Positions 26,189 to 33,672 of a DNA stretch of 48,371 nt are shown here, piece after piece. Position 1 is the stretch's first letter, and every line of letters starts with the position of its first letter. Location: the NCBI GenBank assembly GCA_945903465.1, contig CAMDOF010000039.1, positions 1 to 48,371 on the forward strand. Reading direction: 5' to 3'. Below the pieces are notes generated by a model that ran no database searches, had not been told where the DNA came from, and worked only from the letters and a program-made list of their open reading frames with translations. The position numbers and the translations under genes are program-made. This DNA is from Opitutus sp. GAS368. GTDB lineage: Bacteria; Verrucomicrobiota; Verrucomicrobiia; Opitutales; Opitutaceae.

Positions 26189-27658
26189 ATGAAAAAAATC
26201 GCGTTATTTCCTCGGCTAGCTCTCGCCGTACTCGTCGTCTCCACCGCGCTCGCGGCCGCCACCCCGGCCGCCACCCCGGCCACCGCCCAGCCGAACATTC
26301 TCATCATCGTTGCCGATGATCTCGGTTACGCCGACGTCGGCTTCAACGGCGGCAAGGTCATCGCCACCCCCAACCTCGATCGGCTGGCCGCCTCCGGCGT
26401 CAATCTCACCGATTTCCGCGTCTGTCCGATGTGCTCACCCACCCGCGCCGGCTTGATGACCGGGCGCTGGCCGCTGCGCTTCGGCATGATGCGCGCCGTC
26501 GTCCCTCCGTGGTCTCAGTACGGTTTGCCGCCCCCAGAAAATACCTTGGCCGAACTCCTCGCTCCGGCGGGTTATGCCCAGCGCGGCATCGTCGGTAAAT
26601 GGCACCTCGGCCATGCCCGCCGCGAATTTCTGCCGCTCGCTCAGGGCTTCACTCGTTTTTATGGTCATTACAACGGGGCGATCGACTATTTCACCCACGA
26701 GCGCGATGGCGAAATCGATTGGCATCACGACGAACACACCGTGAAGGAAACCGGTTACGCCACCGACTTGGATGCCGCCGAGGCCGCTCGTTTCGTGCGG
26801 ACGGCCTCCACCCAAAAACCTTGGCTGCTCTACGTACCGTTTAACGCTCCCCACGCGCCTTATCAGGCCAAGGAATCCGACCTTAAAAAATATCCCCGGC
26901 TCGAGGGCGACCAGCGTGCCTACGCGGCCATGGTCGACTGCCTCGATCAAGGCATCGGTCAAATCCTCGCGGCCGTCGCGGCGCGCCCCGATGCCGCCAA
27001 CACACTCGTCTTATTCTTCAGCGATAATGGCGGTATCCTTAAAGTGGGCAGCAGCAATGCACCTTATCGCGGCGCCAAACTCACCGTCTACGAGGGCGGC
27101 ACCCGCGTGTGCGCCACCATCCGCTGGCCCGCGGGCGGTCTGACCGGCGGATCCCGTTTCGCCGGTCGCATCGGCTACATCGATGTCCTCCCGACTCTCC
27201 TCGCCGCCGCCGGCGCTCCCATCCCTCCTCTGCTCGACGGCCAGAATTTCCTCCCCGCCTTGCGCGGTGCCGCCACCTTGCCCGAGCGTCCTTGGTTTTC
27301 CTATATCCACCAGACCGCCGACGCCCACGCTTCCGTGCATCTCGGCAACTGGAAATTGGTCGCGCATGGCGATTTCTTCAGCACTCAGCCCACGACACCG
27401 CCTTCCTTCGAACTTTACGATCTCGCCACCGACCCCGCCGAAACCACCAGCCTGGCCGCGCAGCAACCTACCCGCCTCGCTCAACTGCAGCGCCAACTCC
27501 GTGAGTTCGGATCTTGGCAGATGGCCGGCGTCGGCGCCTACGCCGAGGGCCGCGAGGGCTTCGTCCCACCTAAAGATTGGATCGTCGGCAGCGCCCCCGC
27601 GGAAAAAAATACCACCAGCAAAGCGGGCAAAAAAAAGAAAAAAAACGCGGATAATTGA
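26189..27658 (+). CDS. Sulfatase (S1 family), CSPTR active site, exported
   Basis: A 489-residue sulfatase, fourth and last of the cluster. The leader MKKIALFPRLALAVLVVSTA is followed by an Ala/Thr/Pro linker containing a duplicated ATPA unit. Metal segment ILIIVADDLGYADVGFNGG; formylglycine motif CSPTR with Cys82, preceded by RVCPM; RGIVGKWHLGHARREF and FFSDNGGILKVGSSNAPYRGAKLTVYEGGTRV follow. The C-terminus is strongly basic (SKAGKKKKKNADN). It begins 80 nt after the third sulfatase, so it may be co-transcribed but is not overlap-coupled. The long gap after it contains a perfect palindrome and a dispersed repeat whose hairpin could end the transcript. Confidence 0.93.
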   Translation: MKKIALFPRLALAVLVVSTALAAATPAATPATAQPNILIIVADDLGYADVGFNGGKVIATPNLDRLAASGVNLTDFRVCPMCSPTRAGLMTGRWPLRFGMMRAVVPPWSQYGLPPPENTLAELLAPAGYAQRGIVGKWHLGHARREFLPLAQGFTRFYGHYNGAIDYFTHERDGEIDWHHDEHTVKETGYATDLDAAEAARFVRTASTQKPWLLYVPFNAPHAPYQAKESDLKKYPRLEGDQRAYAAMVDCLDQGIGQILAAVAARPDAANTLVLFFSDNGGILKVGSSNAPYRGAKLTVYEGGTRVCATIRWPAGGLTGGSRFAGRIGYIDVLPTLLAAAGAPIPPLLDGQNFLPALRGAATLPERPWFSYIHQTADAHASVHLGNWKLVAHGDFFSTQPTTPPSFELYDLATDPAETTSLAAQQPTRLAQLQRQLREFGSWQMAGVGAYAEGREGFVPPKDWIVGSAPAEKNTTSKAGKKKKKNADN

Positions 27659-27940
27659 ATCCGCCAGCCGGTCCCCCACCTCATCGGTGGTTCGTCATGC
27701 TGCCTTCATTCTGACGATCCGCCTCGCACCGTCGGTCCGCCGCCGGCGCGCGTCCACCAATGCCGAACGTCGCTCGCGGATGGAGATCGGCAAGCTGACC
27801 GTCGCCGAGCGAAGAGCGCGTATTCACACCGACACCGACGAGGCCCGCGCGACCCCGGACCAGCTGCGGCCATCTCCGGGCGGGGCCGGAGACTCGCGCC
27901 GGCGGGCGTCGGCGCGCGCCGGCGGGCGCTATGCTAAAAA

Positions 27941-27990
27941 CGAGCTCCCGACCAATTGTGCGCACGTGCGCACAATTGGTCGGGAGCTCG
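27941..27990. repeat. Perfect 50-bp palindrome without loop
   Basis: The two 25-nt halves are exact reverse complements meeting between 27965 and 27966. The left half begins CGAGCTCCCGACC and ends TTGTGCGCAC. It is not followed by a T-run, so a standard terminator is unlikely. It sits about 60 bp before repeat copy A. Possible explanations include a recombination or replication-related site, a binding site for a dimeric protein, or an assembly fold-back. Confidence 0.9.
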
Positions 27991-28052
27991 CCGGCGCCGC
28001 CTCCACCGCCCTGCGCGGAACCACCGCGACCGTTTTATCAAGCACGCCCTGA

Positions 28053-28243
28053 CGCGTGAGAGTGGCGGTGGCGACACCACCAAGGACCGGCAATTTGAAA
28101 ATCGCCGGTGACCGACCATCGCCAGCGATGGGTCGATACGAAGAAAAACATCTTTTTTGAAAGTTCTCAGAAGATCTATCCCTACGGACACAACCGTGTT
28201 CAAACCGCCCATTTTTGGCGGTTTTCGACCCGCCACTGGCAAC
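28053..28243 (+). repeat. Dispersed structured intergenic repeat, copy A
   Basis: About 190 nt, matching copy B (30631-30815 on the other strand) at roughly four of five positions in a hand alignment, with few gaps. It starts near GAGAGTGGCGGTGGCG and ends CCGCCACTGGCA. The ends hold an exact 8-bp terminal inverted repeat, AGTGGCGG at 28061-28068 and CCGCCACT at 28230-28237. An internal stem CGACCATCGC/GCGATGGGTCG lies at about 28113-28135, and a terminator-like stem at 28202-28224. The most conserved block is TTTTTTGAAAGTTCTCAGAA at 28153-28172. Confidence 0.82.
28202..28225 (+). terminator. Terminator-like hairpin inside repeat copy A
   Basis: AAACCGCC (28202-28209) pairs with GGCGGTTT (28217-28224) around a 7-nt loop, with TTTT at its end. 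The A/T flanks make it near-symmetric, so it could act on either strand. It lies about 540 nt after the last sulfatase and about 80 nt before the GspF-type gene. Confidence 0.5.
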
Positions 28244-28307
28244 GCCCTCGGTCCTTTGATCGGCAGCGTTGCCACCGCTCCGGAAGCCCCGCACGGTCGT
28301 CCGACAC

Positions 28308-29282
28308 ATGGCACTCGGAAATCGCCAGCTCGGTCGTTTTTATCATCAACTCGCCCAACCCCTCGCCGCTGGGCTGCCCCTGCCAGCTGCGCTCCGCCTG
28401 GCGACGCGGACCGGGGCCCCGGCCGCGGCGCTGGAGGCCATGGCGAAAAAAATCGAGACGGGCGGATCGTTTGATGATGCCCTCGGGCTGGCCGCAAGCT
28501 GGCTGCCCGCGAGCGACCGGCTCGCCCTCTCCGCGGCGGCCGCGACCGGTAGCTTACCGCGAATTCTCCAGCAACTTTCCGCCCGCCACGCTCAGCTGGG
28601 AGCCGCGCGACTTCGCGTGCTGCTCGCGTGCGCCTACCCAATTACGCTCCTCCATGCCGGCCTGCTGCTCCTCCCCGTGGCGCGGATGATCAACTGGGAA
28701 AAAGGGTTCGAATGGAGCCTGCCAGCCTACCTGCAAACGCTCGCCTTAAGCCTCGGGTCACTTTGGTTCATCGTCAGTATTTTCTGGATACTCATTCGCC
28801 GTAAAAATCGCGCGCTGCGGCGCCTCATCCTCCGACTCCCGGCAGTGGGCGCTTATCTGCGCGCCCAGTCTCTCGCCGATTTTTCTTTCGCGCTCGCCAC
28901 TTACCTCGAAGCCGGGGTCCCCATCGGCCCAGCGTGGCGCACGGCTGGTTCCGTGGCCTCCTCTGCTGAGTTGCAAGCCGCCGCCATCGCCGCCGAGCAA
29001 CTCGTCAACCGGGGCATCGCGCCCGGTTCCAACCTGCCAGCGTGGGCTTGCTTCCCGCCGGATTTCATCGGGATTTATCAAACCGGCGAGGCGACCGGAC
29101 AACTCGAGGCGAGTCTGCACGGTTGGAGCGTCCAGAGTCAGGAAACCGCTCATCGCGCCCTGAATTTCGCCACGGTCCTTTACCCCGCGGGAATTTTTCT
29201 GATCATTGCTGGCAGCGTCGTTTATTACATCGTCACCCTTTATGCGGGCTACTTAAAAATGCTCGTCGACCTCACTCGCTAA
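28308..29282 (+). CDS. Type II secretion system F family protein (GspF/PilC-like), orphan
   Basis: A 324-residue inner-membrane protein. ATG 28308 (MALGNRQLGRFYHQL) is preferred over an in-frame TTG at 28269. Two T2SSF domains are visible: residues about 6-125 (FYHQLAQPLAAGLPLPAALR, IETGGSFDDAL, LPASDRLALSAAAATGSLP) and about 188-315 (SLADFSFALATYLEAGVPI, PDFIGIYQTGEATGQLEASL). Predicted membrane segments lie at about 103-126, 141-164 and 288-314. GspF/PilC forms the inner-membrane platform of type II secretion and type IV pilus machines. No ATPase, pseudopilin or secretin gene lies nearby, so its partner is elsewhere or it works in a reduced system. It lies between inverted copies A and B of the dispersed repeat. 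Confidence 0.87.
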   Translation: MALGNRQLGRFYHQLAQPLAAGLPLPAALRLATRTGAPAAALEAMAKKIETGGSFDDALGLAASWLPASDRLALSAAAATGSLPRILQQLSARHAQLGAARLRVLLACAYPITLLHAGLLLLPVARMINWEKGFEWSLPAYLQTLALSLGSLWFIVSIFWILIRRKNRALRRLILRLPAVGAYLRAQSLADFSFALATYLEAGVPIGPAWRTAGSVASSAELQAAAIAAEQLVNRGIAPGSNLPAWACFPPDFIGIYQTGEATGQLEASLHGWSVQSQETAHRALNFATVLYPAGIFLIIAGSVVYYIVTLYAGYLKMLVDLTR

Positions 29283-29478
29283 CCCGCTCGCCCACGCTTC
29301 TTGGGCCCTCTCTTCCCCGGACTTTTCATTCTGCTCACGCTTCGACCGGACGCCGTCACCCCAAGCCGTTTATCCGATCCTCACTCCATAGCCCCACTTC
29401 CCGGCGCCTCCCTTCACCGCTGGCACCGTCCACCAACCGCGCCGGCGGCCATTCATCCCCGCCAGTTACCTTTCCGCT

Positions 29479-30513
29479 ATGAATAAAAACCTCCATCCTT
29501 GGGTGCTCTTAATGGGCCTGTTGATCGGCGCCCGCACGCTGCACAGCGCACCCGCGACCCGCGCGGCTTTCCTGCAACTCATCGATCGCCCGCGGGTCGC
29601 TCTCGCGAGCGAGGTCGCCGCGCCGGTCAACCGCGAGGGCCTCACGGAGAGCGCCTTCAGCTTCGCCACTGAGACCGGTCAGCGGGTACCCGGTATTCTC
29701 GTCAAAGGCGCAAGTGCTGACCGACGCCCCGTCGTCATTGCGCTGCACGGTACCGGTGGCAACAAAGAGACGCAGCGCGCGTTGCTCGATGAACTGGCCC
29801 GCGCCGGCTTTATCAGTATCGCAATTGACGCTCGTCACCACGGCGCGCGCGCTCACGCCGGAGCCGCCGCCAAGGCCACCGAATACGTCGAGGCCATCCT
29901 TCGCACTTTCCGCACTGGCCAAGGTCTCCCGTTCTTTTTCGATACCGCGTGGGACGTTATGCGACTCATTGATTACCTCGAGACGCGTCCTGATGTCGCG
30001 GCGGAACGGATCGGCTTGATCGGTTTTTCGAAGGGCGGCATTGAGACTTACCTCACCGCTGCGGTCGATCCGCGCATCGCGGTTGCGGTGCCCTGCATTG
30101 GTGTGCAGAGCTTCCAGTGGGCGCTTGCGAACGACGCGTGGCGTTCCCGCATCGAAACGGTTCAAAAGGCCTTCGACACGGCGGCGAGAGAAAGCGCGAT
30201 CACCCAGCCCGGGGCCGCGTTTGTGCGCACCTTCTACGATCGCATCGCTCCTGGCCTCGCCGGTGAGTTCGATGGGCCCGCCATGCTGCCGTTGATCGCC
30301 CCGCGACCGCTCCTCGCCATTAACGGCGAGATCGATCCCAGAACTCCGGGCCCCGGTCTTAAACTGTGTGCCGACGCCGCGCGTGCGGCCTATCACGCCG
30401 CCGGTGCGGATGAAAAATTCGTCCTCCACGTGCAGCCGGCGACCGCGCATAAGGTCCTCCCCTCTTCGATCATTCTCGCGCGTGAGTGGTTCGTGCGCTG
30501 GCTTCGCCCCTGA
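29479..30513 (+). CDS. Alpha/beta hydrolase (dienelactone hydrolase/acetyl-xylan-esterase-like), exported
   Basis: A 344-residue serine hydrolase with leader MNKNLHPWVLLMGLLIGART. Catalytic triad visible by position: Ser184 in IGFSKGG, Asp286 in INGEIDPRTPG, His324 in ATAHKVLPSS. The oxyanion-hole segment is VVIALHGTGGNKE, followed by ISIAIDARHHGARA. The WDVMRLIDYLETRPDVAAERIGLIGFS layout is typical of secreted dienelactone-hydrolase-like or prolyl-oligopeptidase-like esterases in PVC genomes. An esterase acting on acylated glycans would suit the sulfatase-rich neighbourhood, but that is inferred from context. It starts 196 nt after the GspF-type gene. Repeat copy B follows its 3' end and could supply a terminator. 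Confidence 0.88.
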   Translation: MNKNLHPWVLLMGLLIGARTLHSAPATRAAFLQLIDRPRVALASEVAAPVNREGLTESAFSFATETGQRVPGILVKGASADRRPVVIALHGTGGNKETQRALLDELARAGFISIAIDARHHGARAHAGAAAKATEYVEAILRTFRTGQGLPFFFDTAWDVMRLIDYLETRPDVAAERIGLIGFSKGGIETYLTAAVDPRIAVAVPCIGVQSFQWALANDAWRSRIETVQKAFDTAARESAITQPGAAFVRTFYDRIAPGLAGEFDGPAMLPLIAPRPLLAINGEIDPRTPGPGLKLCADAARAAYHAAGADEKFVLHVQPATAHKVLPSSIILAREWFVRWLRP

Positions 30514-30630
30514 CTTCGGTTCGCCCACCATGGCGGCGGGAGAAAATAGCTTCCAGATCTCCGTGGAACGTGGTCCGTCTGCGGGGCCTGCATCGTTTTG
30601 CCGGCCATGGCGGCGGCCCGCACCCAGTAT

Positions 30631-30815
30631 GACAGTGGCAAGTCGAAAACCGCCGAAATGGGCGGTTTAAAAGGGTTGTGTCCCCAGGGATGGATTTTCT
30701 GAGAACTTTCAAAAAGATGGGTTTCTTCCTGCAGACTTGTCGCTTGCGAGGGTCGGTCACAGGTGATTTCAAAACTGCCGGTTTTTGGTGGTATGGCCAG
30801 CGCTACTCTCGCCCG
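30631..30815 (-). repeat. Dispersed structured intergenic repeat, copy B
   Basis: On the minus strand this aligns with copy A from end to end at about 80% by eye. Shared blocks include ACCACCAA near the start, GTGACCGACC, TTTTTGAAAGTTCTCAGAA, GGACACAACC and the AAACCGCC/GGCGGTTT hairpin. The internal TCGC-AA-GCGA stem replaces the longer stem of copy A while keeping paired arms, which suggests structure is under selection. The terminal inverted repeat is degraded. Confidence 0.82.
30647..30668 (-). terminator. Terminator-like hairpin inside repeat copy B
   Basis: AAACCGCC (30647-30654) pairs with GGCGGTTT (30661-30668) over a 6-nt loop. On the minus strand it runs into TTTTCG. It sits between convergent genes, about 135 nt after the hydrolase stop, so it could end transcription from either side. 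Confidence 0.5.
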
Positions 30816-31151
30816 GTAGCGCCCTCTCAGCCGATGGGATGCGCAATAAAAGCAACGACCGCGCGGAGCGTCTCCTTTCGCTCGTTCCTCTGGAGGAACG
30901 CCACCCTTGGCCAGCTGCGATCATCAGCCCCAGCGGGGCGGCGGTCTGGTCGTCTTCAACGCCGGCCCGGTGACGTGCCCAACCGCCCGACACCTCGCCC
31001 GGCGCGCACCCCACCGCGCCCTGAGCTGAGCGCAGGTGTTGCGCATCCGCCGGGCCACCCCACGCGTGCTCCCGGCGGTCAGCGCAGAAACTCACCCAAA
31101 AAAATATCCGACGCGCTCGCCCCGGCAATCCTCGCCGCCGCGCCCGACCCG

Positions 31152-32147
31152 TTACCAGCCGGCGCCCTTCGTCAGCGTTTTCACTCGGACCAGAAAATAA
31201 TTCGCCGTAATATAGAGCGTCGCCCCATCGTCGCCCCAGCAACAATTGCCCGTGGGCTCACCCGTATTAATCACGCCCAGAAGTTTGCCTGCCGGTGTAA
31301 TCACCATCACGCCGCCCGGTCCGGTCGCCCAGACGTTCCCCTCCCGATCCACCTTGAGGCCATCGCACAATCCGGGCAGGCCTTGCCCATGGCGGGACTG
31401 CGCATCAAAGAAAATCCGCGGACGGGCCAACGTTCCGTCCGCTTTCACGTCGTAGGCCATAATCCGCGTCGCTCGCGCATCACTCACCGCCACGTATAAC
31501 GTCTGCTCGTCCGGCGAAAATCCAATGCCATTGGGAAACGTCAACTTCGACTCCAGCAGCGTTACCTGCCCATTGATCGCAATTCGGTAAACCCCCGCGT
31601 AGGGAATCTCGCGCAGTGGCGAATCCACGATTTTCTCAAGACCGTAGGGCGGATCAGTAAAATAAATTTCACCATTTTTGCGCACCGCCAAATCGTTCGG
31701 ACTATTGAAACGCTTGCCTTCAAAACGATCGGCGACGGTGGTAAAGGTACCGTCGGCATAGCGGGCGACGCGACGCTCGCCGTGCTGGCACAGCAGCAAG
31801 CGCCCTTGCGCATCGCGAGCCAAACCATTGCTGCCCGGCTCGCGAAATCCAGGGGCCGCTGCCATGAGTCCACTGGGTCGCAAAAAAACCTCAGCCCGAG
31901 TCATCCCGGCTTTCCAGCGATAAGCCGTGTTGGCCAAGACGTCCGAGAACACCACGCCACCCTCGTACCACGTCGGTCCTTCCGACCAGCGAAAGCCTTC
32001 CGCCAACGGTTCAATCTTCGTGCCAGGCGCAATCAATGCCGAGAACCGCGGATCCAGACTTTCAATTTTCCCAACAAACGCGTGCGGCTTATCATCAGCC
32101 GCGAAAACCAGCAGGGGTAAAATACTGATCAGAAGAATATATTTCAT
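31152..32147 (-). CDS. SMP-30/gluconolactonase/LRE family protein, exported
   Basis: A 331-residue six-bladed propeller with signal peptide MKYILLISILPLLVFAADDK. Metal-site features of the SMP-30 family: Glu56 in FRWSEGPTWYEGG, Asn in RFNSPNDLAVRKNGEIYFTDPPYGL, Asn in TFPNGIGFSPDEQTLYVAVSD, and Asp in GLPGLCDGLKVDREGNVWATGPGGV. Members hydrolyse sugar lactones such as gluconolactone with one divalent metal. Together with the upstream sugar-dehydrogenase-like propellers it could open lactones made by periplasmic sugar oxidation, an inference from context only. It is a single gene on the minus strand, convergent with the hydrolase. Confidence 0.92.
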   Translation of the reverse strand: MKYILLISILPLLVFAADDKPHAFVGKIESLDPRFSALIAPGTKIEPLAEGFRWSEGPTWYEGGVVFSDVLANTAYRWKAGMTRAEVFLRPSGLMAAAPGFREPGSNGLARDAQGRLLLCQHGERRVARYADGTFTTVADRFEGKRFNSPNDLAVRKNGEIYFTDPPYGLEKIVDSPLREIPYAGVYRIAINGQVTLLESKLTFPNGIGFSPDEQTLYVAVSDARATRIMAYDVKADGTLARPRIFFDAQSRHGQGLPGLCDGLKVDREGNVWATGPGGVMVITPAGKLLGVINTGEPTGNCCWGDDGATLYITANYFLVRVKTLTKGAGW

Positions 32148-32538
32148 AAGGAATAAGCTGGTTCAAAAGGTGCCCGCTCGCCTCCGTCAGGCAACTCCCG
32201 ATTGCCTAAAAGCTGGCGGACGGCGTCGGCCAGCACGCGGGCCACGTTTCTTACAAAACCGCCGATCGGATCATCGCCAAACCGCCCATTCGCGGAGGCG
32301 TCCGAACCGGCATTTCAGGAACCAACCGGCGAACCGGCATTTCCGTCGCGGCCCGGCGGAAGGCCCAGCTATCCGCATCGAGGGTTACGGGCGTCGGCGG
32401 CGTGCCCTGATTCGCGGACGCGGCCCGGCGGAAGGACCGCCATCCGCATCGAGGGTTACGGTTTTCCGGTGCCCCCGCCCGCGGTCTCGGCACGTCCCGC
32501 CTTGCACCGTGGCACGCCCGCGCTGATCGTCTTTCGTT
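32148..32538. other. 391-nt divergent intergenic region with direct repeats
   Basis: This lies between the divergent SMP-30 and rlmN genes. A 43-44 nt unit occurs at 32347-32390 and 32419-32461; both copies begin CGCGGCCCGGCGGAAGG and end ATCCGCATCGAGGGTTACGG. A shorter repeat GAACCGGCATTTC occurs at about 32313 and 32332. No gene is supported and no known regulatory motif is recognised. Confidence 0.6.
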
Positions 32539-33672
32539 ATGAAATTTACGCCTGCCAAGTCGCCCCTCACCGGCGAGACCCTCGAATCTCTCACGGAAAA
32601 ACTGCGTACGCAGGGTGAACCGGCCTTCCGGGCTAAACAAATTCTCGACTGGCTCTACAAGAAAAGGGTGCGCTCGTGGGACGAGATGACGAATCTCGCG
32701 AAGCCGTTGCGCGCATGGCTGGCCGATTCCTTCGAGCTCATGCCGGTCACCCTCGTCCTCAATAAACAGTCGGAGGATGTTACCGATAAATTGCTCCTCG
32801 GTCTCGGCGACCACGCGTTGATTGAAACCGTCATCATCCGCGTCCCGCAAGAGGGCGTCGGCGTCGAGCACTCCCGCAAGACGATCTGCATTTCAACGCA
32901 GGTGGGTTGCGCGATGGCCTGCGTCTTTTGCGCCAGCGGGCTCGCCGGCCTCAAGCGCGATCTCAATGCAGGGGAAATTGTCGCCCAACTCCTGCAGGTC
33001 TGCTACCGCGAAGATGCCCGCACGCCGCGCGCTCGCACCGAGCTCGCCTCGTTCGACAACATCGTCGTCATGGGCATGGGCGAACCTCTCGCCAACTACG
33101 ACCACCTCATCCGCGCCCTCACCATCCTCAACGCCGATTGGGGCCTCGGCTTCGGCGCGCGCCGCATCACTATATCCACAAGCGGACTCGTCCCCAAAAT
33201 CCTCAAACTCGCCGAGGAGGATCTCGGCTTCCGCCTCGCCATCTCTCTCCATGGCGCGACCGACGAGGTCCGCGAAAAAATCATGCCGGTGAATAAAGCG
33301 TACCCGCTGGCTAAACTGATCCCGGCCGTTCGGGAATTTTCCGCCAAGCACGGGCGCATGGTTACGCTCGAATTCATCCTGATCGCCGAGGTCAACGACT
33401 CCCTCCCCCAGGCCGAAAAACTACGGGATATCGCCCGCGATCTCCACGCCCACGTGAACCTCATACCCTACAACACCGTCGAGGGCTTGCCCTGGAAAAG
33501 ACCCAGCATCACCCGCCAGGAGCGCTTCGCCGACGTCCTCCGCGATGCCCGCATCTCCGTCACGCTGCGCCGCGAAAAAGGCCACGACATCGACGCGGCT
33601 TGCGGGCAGTTGCGGTTGAAAACGGAAGACGATCGCGCCGACGCCACGCATCCGGCCATCGCGCCGGCCTGA
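32539..33672 (+). CDS. rlmN: 23S rRNA (adenine2503-C2)-methyltransferase / tRNA A37 methyltransferase
   Basis: A 377-residue radical-SAM enzyme, the usual length for RlmN. It methylates C2 of A2503 in 23S rRNA and of A37 in some tRNAs. The cluster-binding motif is CAMACVFC (Cys124, Cys128, Cys131) inside ICISTQVGCAMACVFCASG. SAM and substrate segments include NIVVMGMGEPLANYD, ITISTSGLVPKI, AISLHGATDEVREKIMPVNK and HVNLIPYN. The second catalytic cysteine is in the late DIDAACGQL segment. Start ATG 32539 matches the family N-terminus. It is monocistronic. Gene identity is secure; whether both rRNA and tRNA are substrates in this organism is assumed from the family. Confidence 0.97.
   Translation: MKFTPAKSPLTGETLESLTEKLRTQGEPAFRAKQILDWLYKKRVRSWDEMTNLAKPLRAWLADSFELMPVTLVLNKQSEDVTDKLLLGLGDHALIETVIIRVPQEGVGVEHSRKTICISTQVGCAMACVFCASGLAGLKRDLNAGEIVAQLLQVCYREDARTPRARTELASFDNIVVMGMGEPLANYDHLIRALTILNADWGLGFGARRITISTSGLVPKILKLAEEDLGFRLAISLHGATDEVREKIMPVNKAYPLAKLIPAVREFSAKHGRMVTLEFILIAEVNDSLPQAEKLRDIARDLHAHVNLIPYNTVEGLPWKRPSITRQERFADVLRDARISVTLRREKGHDIDAACGQLRLKTEDDRADATHPAIAPA

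Larger units (their letters stand above)
27659..28307. other. 649-nt intergenic region with palindrome and repeat copy A
   Basis: No gene is supported. In order it holds a 6-bp stem CTCCGG/CCGGAG at 27874-27891, a 14-nt direct repeat CGCGCCGGCGGGCG at 27895 and 27915, a perfect 50-bp palindrome at 27941-27990 and dispersed repeat copy A at 28053-28243, ending 65 nt before the GspF-type gene. Confidence 0.7.
30514..31151. other. Convergent intergenic region holding repeat copy B
   Basis: This 638-nt gap lies between convergent hydrolase and SMP-30 genes. Its recognisable content is repeat copy B in reverse orientation (30631-30815). A plus-strand open frame crossing it (30678-31499) runs antisense into the SMP-30 gene and has no family features, so it is not called. 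Confidence 0.65.

Noticed and set aside
28696..28715. tRNA-like GGGTTCGAATGG segment
   Set aside because: It lies within the GspF-type coding sequence and has no acceptor, D-arm or anticodon arm around it.
30678..31499. 273-codon plus-strand open frame in the 30.5-31.5 kb gap
   Set aside because: It crosses repeat copy B, then runs antisense through the SMP-30 gene; composition is Arg/Pro-rich with no domain.
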